Shown here in pieces: positions 14,679 to 17,438 of a stretch of 17,438 nucleotides of DNA. The stretch is from an uncultured delta proteobacterium (GTDB lineage Bacteria > Myxococcota_A > Polyangia > Polyangiales > Ga0077539), in assembly GCA_903860995.1 (NCBI GenBank), contig CAIOSS010000486.1, positions 1 to 17,438 on the forward strand, given 5' to 3'. The position numbers and the translations under genes were made by a program. Positions within the stretch are counted from its first letter, which is position 1; each line of letters opens with the position of its first letter. Under the pieces are notes generated by a model. It saw nothing but the letters and a program-made list of their open reading frames with translations, searched no databases and was not told the DNA's origin.

Positions 14679-16716
14679 ACCCCGTCACCGGCGCCTTCGG
14701 GGCCGCGGGGATGCCCGTCTCCACCGCGCGCAGCTCGTCGCGCAGCGCCGCGGCCCGCTCGAAGTCCAGCGACTCCGCCGCCTCCAGCATCTCCGCCCGC
14801 AGCTGCTCGGCCAGCGCCGCGCGGCCCGCGTCGTCCTTGGGCATCTCCTGGGCGGCGGCGCCCTTCCGCCGGCCCTTGGAGACGCTCACGTAGTCGCTCG
14901 CGCCCGAGGCGGGCGACAGGTCGCTGATGGCGCGCGTGGTGCTCGTCGGGGTGATCCCGTGCTTCTCGTTGTAGGCCCGCTGGATCGCCCGGCGACGGTC
15001 GGTCTCCTCGATGGCGTTCTGCATCGCGCGGGTGATGGTGTCGCCGTACATGATCACCCGCCCCTCGACGTTGCGCGCCGCGCGGCCGATGGTCTGGATG
15101 AGCGAGCGCGGCGAGCGCAGGAAGCCCTCCTTGTCGGCGTCGAGGATGGCCACCAGCGCCACCTCCGGCAGGTCGAGGCCCTCGCGCAGCAGGTTGATGC
15201 CCACCAGCACGTCGAACTCCCCGCGCCGCAGGTCGCGCAGGATCTCCACGCGCTCCAGCGTGTCGATGTCCGAGTGCAGATAGCGGACCTTTACACCGAG
15301 GTCTTGGTAGTACTCGGTGAGGTCCTCGGCCATGCGCTTGGTGAGGGTGGTGACCAGCACGCGCTGGTCCTTCGCGACGCGGATGCGCACCTCCGCCAGC
15401 AGGTCGTCCACCTGCTTCGCCACCGGGCGCACGGTGATCTCCGGGTCGATGAGCCCCGTCGGCCGGATGATCTGCTCGACGAAGGTGCCGCCGCTGTGGG
15501 CCATCTCGTAGTCGCCCGGCGTGGCCGACACGTAGATGGTCTTCCCCATCCGCTGCTCGAACTCGTCGAACTTCAGCGGCCGGTTGTCCATCGCGCTCGG
15601 GAGCCGGAACCCGAAGTCCACCAGGGTCTCCTTGCGGGCCCGGTCGCCCTTGTACATCGACCCCACCTGCGACACCGTCTGGTGGCTCTCGTCGATGAGC
15701 AGGAGGTAGTCCGGCGGGAAGTAGTCGATGAGCGTCGGCGGCGCCTCCCCCGGCGCGCGACCCGACAGGTGCCGCGAGTAGTTCTCGATGCCGTGGCAGA
15801 AGCCCACCTGCTCGAGCATCTCCAGGTCGTAGAGCACCCGCTGCTCCAGGCGCTCGCGCTCGATGAGCTTGCCGCGCTCCTTCAGCTCCGTCAGCCGCAC
15901 CTGCAGCTCGTCGCGGATGAGGTTGATCGCCTTCGACATCATCTTCTTCGGCGTCACGTAGTGCGACCCGGGATAGATCTCCGCCGCGCGAAGCTTCTTC
16001 AGCACCTTGCCGCGCAGCGGGTCGATCTCCGCGATGTCGTCGATGGTGTCGCCGAAGAAGGCCACCCGCACCGCCACGTCGGCCTCGTACGCGGGGAACA
16101 CCTCCACGACATCACCGCGCACCCGGAACGTCCCGCGGTGGAAGTCCACGTCGTTGCGCTGGTACTGCATCTCCACGAGCCGCCGCAGCAGGTGGTCGCG
16201 GGGGTACTCCTCGCCCACGCCGAAGGCCGCCACCATGCCCTTGTACGACTCCTGCGAGCCGATGCCGTAGATGCACGACACCGACGCCACGATGATCACG
16301 TCCTTGCGGCTGAGCAGCGAGCGCGTGGCCGAGTGGCGCATCCGGTCGATGGCCTCGTTGATCATGGCGTCCTTCTCGATGAAGGTGTCGCTCGCGGGGA
16401 TGTACGCCTCCGGCTGGTAGTAGTCGTAATACGAGACGAAGTATTCGACGGCGTTCTCGGGGAAGAGGGCCTTGAACTCCGCGTAGAGCTGCGCCGCGAG
16501 GGTCTTGTTGGGCGCGAGCACCAGGGCGGGCCTGCCGTGCGCGGCGATCACCTGCGCGGCGGTGAAGGTCTTGCCCGACCCGGTGACCCCGAGGAGGGTC
16601 TGGTGCTGCTCCCCGCGGCGCAGGCCCTCCAGGAGCGCGGCGATGGCGCGGGGCTGGTCGCCCTGCGGCTCGTACTCGGACACCAGCTCGAAGGGCGACG
16701 ACGGGAACTTCTTCAC
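14596..16716 (-). CDS. uvrB: UvrABC excision repair, excinuclease subunit B
   Basis: UvrB is the damage-verifying helicase-like subunit of nucleotide excision repair. It is loaded by UvrA and recruits UvrC for incision. From GTG 16716 the product is 706 residues, close to the family's usual ~670 plus a C-terminal tail. Visible marks are EYEPQGDQPRAI near the N-terminus, Walker A GVTGSGKT (43-50), the beta-hairpin YYDYYQPEAYIP that clamps DNA, IDESH (Walker B), the YKGDRARKETLVDFGFRLPS block, motif VI QTIGRAARN, and a C-terminal UVR motif (EAAESLDFERAAALRDEL) that binds UvrC. A Lys-rich extension of about 40 residues follows. The frame extends to a TTG at 16752, but the added 12 residues are atypical of UvrB N-termini. 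It is divergent from the glutaredoxin-like gene, and I see no clear LexA box. Confidence 0.97.
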   Translation of the reverse strand: MKKFPSSPFELVSEYEPQGDQPRAIAALLEGLRRGEQHQTLLGVTGSGKTFTAAQVIAAHGRPALVLAPNKTLAAQLYAEFKALFPENAVEYFVSYYDYYQPEAYIPASDTFIEKDAMINEAIDRMRHSATRSLLSRKDVIIVASVSCIYGIGSQESYKGMVAAFGVGEEYPRDHLLRRLVEMQYQRNDVDFHRGTFRVRGDVVEVFPAYEADVAVRVAFFGDTIDDIAEIDPLRGKVLKKLRAAEIYPGSHYVTPKKMMSKAINLIRDELQVRLTELKERGKLIERERLEQRVLYDLEMLEQVGFCHGIENYSRHLSGRAPGEAPPTLIDYFPPDYLLLIDESHQTVSQVGSMYKGDRARKETLVDFGFRLPSAMDNRPLKFDEFEQRMGKTIYVSATPGDYEMAHSGGTFVEQIIRPTGLIDPEITVRPVAKQVDDLLAEVRIRVAKDQRVLVTTLTKRMAEDLTEYYQDLGVKVRYLHSDIDTLERVEILRDLRRGEFDVLVGINLLREGLDLPEVALVAILDADKEGFLRSPRSLIQTIGRAARNVEGRVIMYGDTITRAMQNAIEETDRRRAIQRAYNEKHGITPTSTTRAISDLSPASGASDYVSVSKGRRKGAAAQEMPKDDAGRAALAEQLRAEMLEAAESLDFERAAALRDELRAVETGIPAAPKAPVTGFTPTKDKAKSDPRKRFEKAGQRYAKKG

Positions 16717-16746
16717 CCGAGAGGGAGTGTGACGCCAGCGGCGCAG

Positions 16747-16752
16747 CGTCAA
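16747..16752 (-). promoter_or_regulatory. Possible -35 element of uvrB
   Basis: On the minus strand TTGACG (16752 to 16747) matches the -35 consensus TTGACA at five of six. It begins exactly 36 bases before GTG 16716, which would suit a leaderless transcript. The -10 region is poor: CACACT (16731-16726, 15-base spacer) is the best I find. It is therefore a candidate only. Confidence 0.25.
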
Positions 16753-16781
16753 GCCGCCCGCGCCATTGCCGCGCGCGGGCG

Positions 16782-17165
16782 ATGTCGACTACACCGCACC
16801 CACCAATGAGCACCCGCCCCCTGCTCGCCGCCGAGAAGATCTCCCCCGAGGCCGACGCCGTCGTCGCCGCCTTCCACCGCAACATCGTCGACGAGGTGGC
16901 CGCCGCCGTCGCGCGCGACCCCGTCGTGGTGGTCGGCATGGCGCAGAACCCCGTGGTCAAGAAGGCCCGGCAGCTGCTCGACGCCGAGGGCGTGAAGTTC
17001 ACCTACCTGGAGTACGGGAGCTACATCTCGATGTGGAAGCAGCGCCTCGCCATCAAGCTCTGGGCGGGCTTCCCGACCTTCCCGATGGTCTTCGTCGACG
17101 GCGTGCTGGTCGGCGGCCACCGCGAGCTCGCGGCCTTCAAGGCCGCCGGCAAGCTCAAGAAGTAG
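16782..17165 (+). CDS. Glutaredoxin-fold protein lacking the active-site cysteines
   Basis: The product is 127 residues from ATG 16782, or 119 from the in-frame ATG 16806; neither start has a Shine-Dalgarno. The fold is that of a monothiol glutaredoxin. A strand DPVVVVGM is followed by the active-site loop and helix (AQNPVVKKARQLLDAEG), then strand VKFTYLEYG, the cis-Pro motif FPTFPMVFVDG, and the glutathione-binding VGGHRELAAFKAAGKL. Where active glutaredoxins have Cys-Pro-x-Cys or Cys-Gly-Phe-Ser, this protein reads Asn-Pro-Val-Val, and it contains no cysteine at all. Thiol-disulfide chemistry and cysteine-ligated Fe-S binding are therefore excluded. From memory, similar 'GMAQNP' relatives exist in other proteobacteria, so this may be a conserved non-redox branch. 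It may bind glutathione or act as a scaffold. It is divergent from uvrB. Confidence 0.85.
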   Translation: MSTTPHPPMSTRPLLAAEKISPEADAVVAAFHRNIVDEVAAAVARDPVVVVGMAQNPVVKKARQLLDAEGVKFTYLEYGSYISMWKQRLAIKLWAGFPTFPMVFVDGVLVGGHRELAAFKAAGKLKK

Positions 17166-17316
17166 TCCCCCCGTCGGCTAGGGCGGGGGCGCTCTCTCGC
17201 ACCAGAGCTGACCCGCCCGCCTTCGCGACGAGATCGACGATCTTCGGCACATCCTTCGGGGCCCACGCCACGTCGAACGCCCAGCGCCCCCCAGGCACCC
17301 CATAGGCGTTAAGCGG
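17155..17316 (-). pseudogene. Small ORF or 3' remnant downstream of an in-frame TAG
   Basis: After the TAG at 17317-17319 the same minus-strand frame continues for 53 codons to a TGA at 17155-17157. It contains the protein-like stretch GRWAFDVAWAPKDVPKIVDL and ends LADGGTTS. The stretch has G/C-rich third positions and a mixed, non-repetitive amino-acid composition, unlike the Arg/Pro/Ala-rich shadow frames. The only standard start after the TAG is GTG 17298, giving 47 residues with no Shine-Dalgarno. It overlaps the end of the convergent glutaredoxin-like gene by 11 bases. It may be the C-terminus of the gene entering from the right, cut off by a nonsense mutation, or a small independent gene. 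I do not recognise the family. Confidence 0.4.
17168..17189 (+). terminator. Hairpin after the glutaredoxin-like gene
   Basis: CCCCCG (17168-17173) pairs with CGGGGG (17184-17189) around a 10-base loop, two bases after the stop codon. The downstream CGCTCTCTC is only weakly pyrimidine-rich. It is a plausible transcription end for this gene, though it also lies inside a possible minus-strand ORF. Confidence 0.35.
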
Positions 17317-17438
17317 CTAACTGCTCGCATATTCCGCATAGGTGTCGATCGTTTCCCGGAACGTGTCGATTCTTCGTCTTCGGCAGTGCTCATTGGATCG
17401 GCCGAGATGGTCGAGAAACCTGGGGAGCGCCGTGGCGA
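17317..17438 (-). CDS. C-terminal end of an unidentified gene running off the window
   Basis: On the minus strand the frame ending at TAG 17317-17319 is open to the window edge. It encodes 39 residues that look like a helical protein tail (LPRFLDHLGRSN, then IDTFRETIDTYAEYASS). The start lies beyond 17438. Its codons are less GC-rich at third positions than the rest of the window (several AAT, TTT, GAA, AGA), which may indicate transferred or unconstrained DNA. No family is recognisable from so short a fragment. The plus-strand frame over the same bases is also open, including ATG 17407 reading MVEKPGERRG to the edge, so the strand is not certain. Confidence 0.35.
   Translation of the reverse strand, partial: ATALPRFLDHLGRSNEHCRRRRIDTFRETIDTYAEYASS

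Noticed and set aside
17342..17370. Direct repeat GTGTCGAT (17342-17349 and 17363-17370), 21 bases apart, as a possible operator
   Set aside because: On the minus strand both copies fall in frame as Ile-Asp-Thr in IDTFRETIDTYAEY, so a coding repeat explains them as well.

Overview
The window is about 17.4 kb of very GC-rich DNA with strongly G/C-biased third codon positions. The gene content points to a myxobacterium-like deltaproteobacterium (Myxococcota, perhaps Polyangia): a Hanks-type Ser/Thr kinase with a C-terminal ectodomain, a very large secreted zinc metalloprotease behind a sigma54-type promoter, a multi-PEGA outer-membrane protein, and many exported proteins of unknown function. 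This assignment is inferred from gene style and was not tested by a search. I see no rRNA, tRNA, CRISPR array, insertion sequence or prophage.

Left block (1-5168, plus strand). It opens with the 3' end of a DUF898 (YjgN-like) membrane protein. A small DUF2752 membrane protein follows, then a single-TM protein with a large extracytoplasmic domain, then a GT39/ArnT-like polytopic glycosyltransferase. The last three are joined by 4-base stop/start overlaps (GTGA at 659-662, ATGA at 1654-1657), so they look translationally coupled. A transmembrane Ser/Thr kinase starts 20 bp after the glycosyltransferase and may have its own leaderless promoter.

Centre (5169-14410, plus strand). A 198-bp intergenic region carries a near-consensus -24/-12 (sigma54) promoter, with an inverted repeat upstream of it. 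It precedes a 1620-residue exported metzincin-like protease (HEVGHSIGLYH). After a hairpin come a 680-residue protein with a signal peptide, five PEGA-like repeats and a probable C-terminal outer-membrane beta-barrel, and then a 627-residue exported protein with a single cysteine at residue 23. All three products are envelope or secreted proteins; a shared role is inference only.

Right block (14411-17438). uvrB (excinuclease ABC subunit B) lies on the minus strand. Divergent from it is a small glutaredoxin-fold protein that has no cysteine. The last 270 bp are less GC-rich. On the minus strand they hold one frame that reads like protein on both sides of an in-frame TAG: the 3' end of a gene running off the window, followed by a likely remnant or small ORF. 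A possible single-TM small protein lies between the 627-residue gene and uvrB.

Most of the window is ordinary chromosomal DNA. The points most worth a second look are the sigma54 promoter driving the giant metzincin, the cysteine-less glutaredoxin, the glycosyltransferase with an apparently detached ectodomain, and the interrupted minus-strand reading frame at the right edge.
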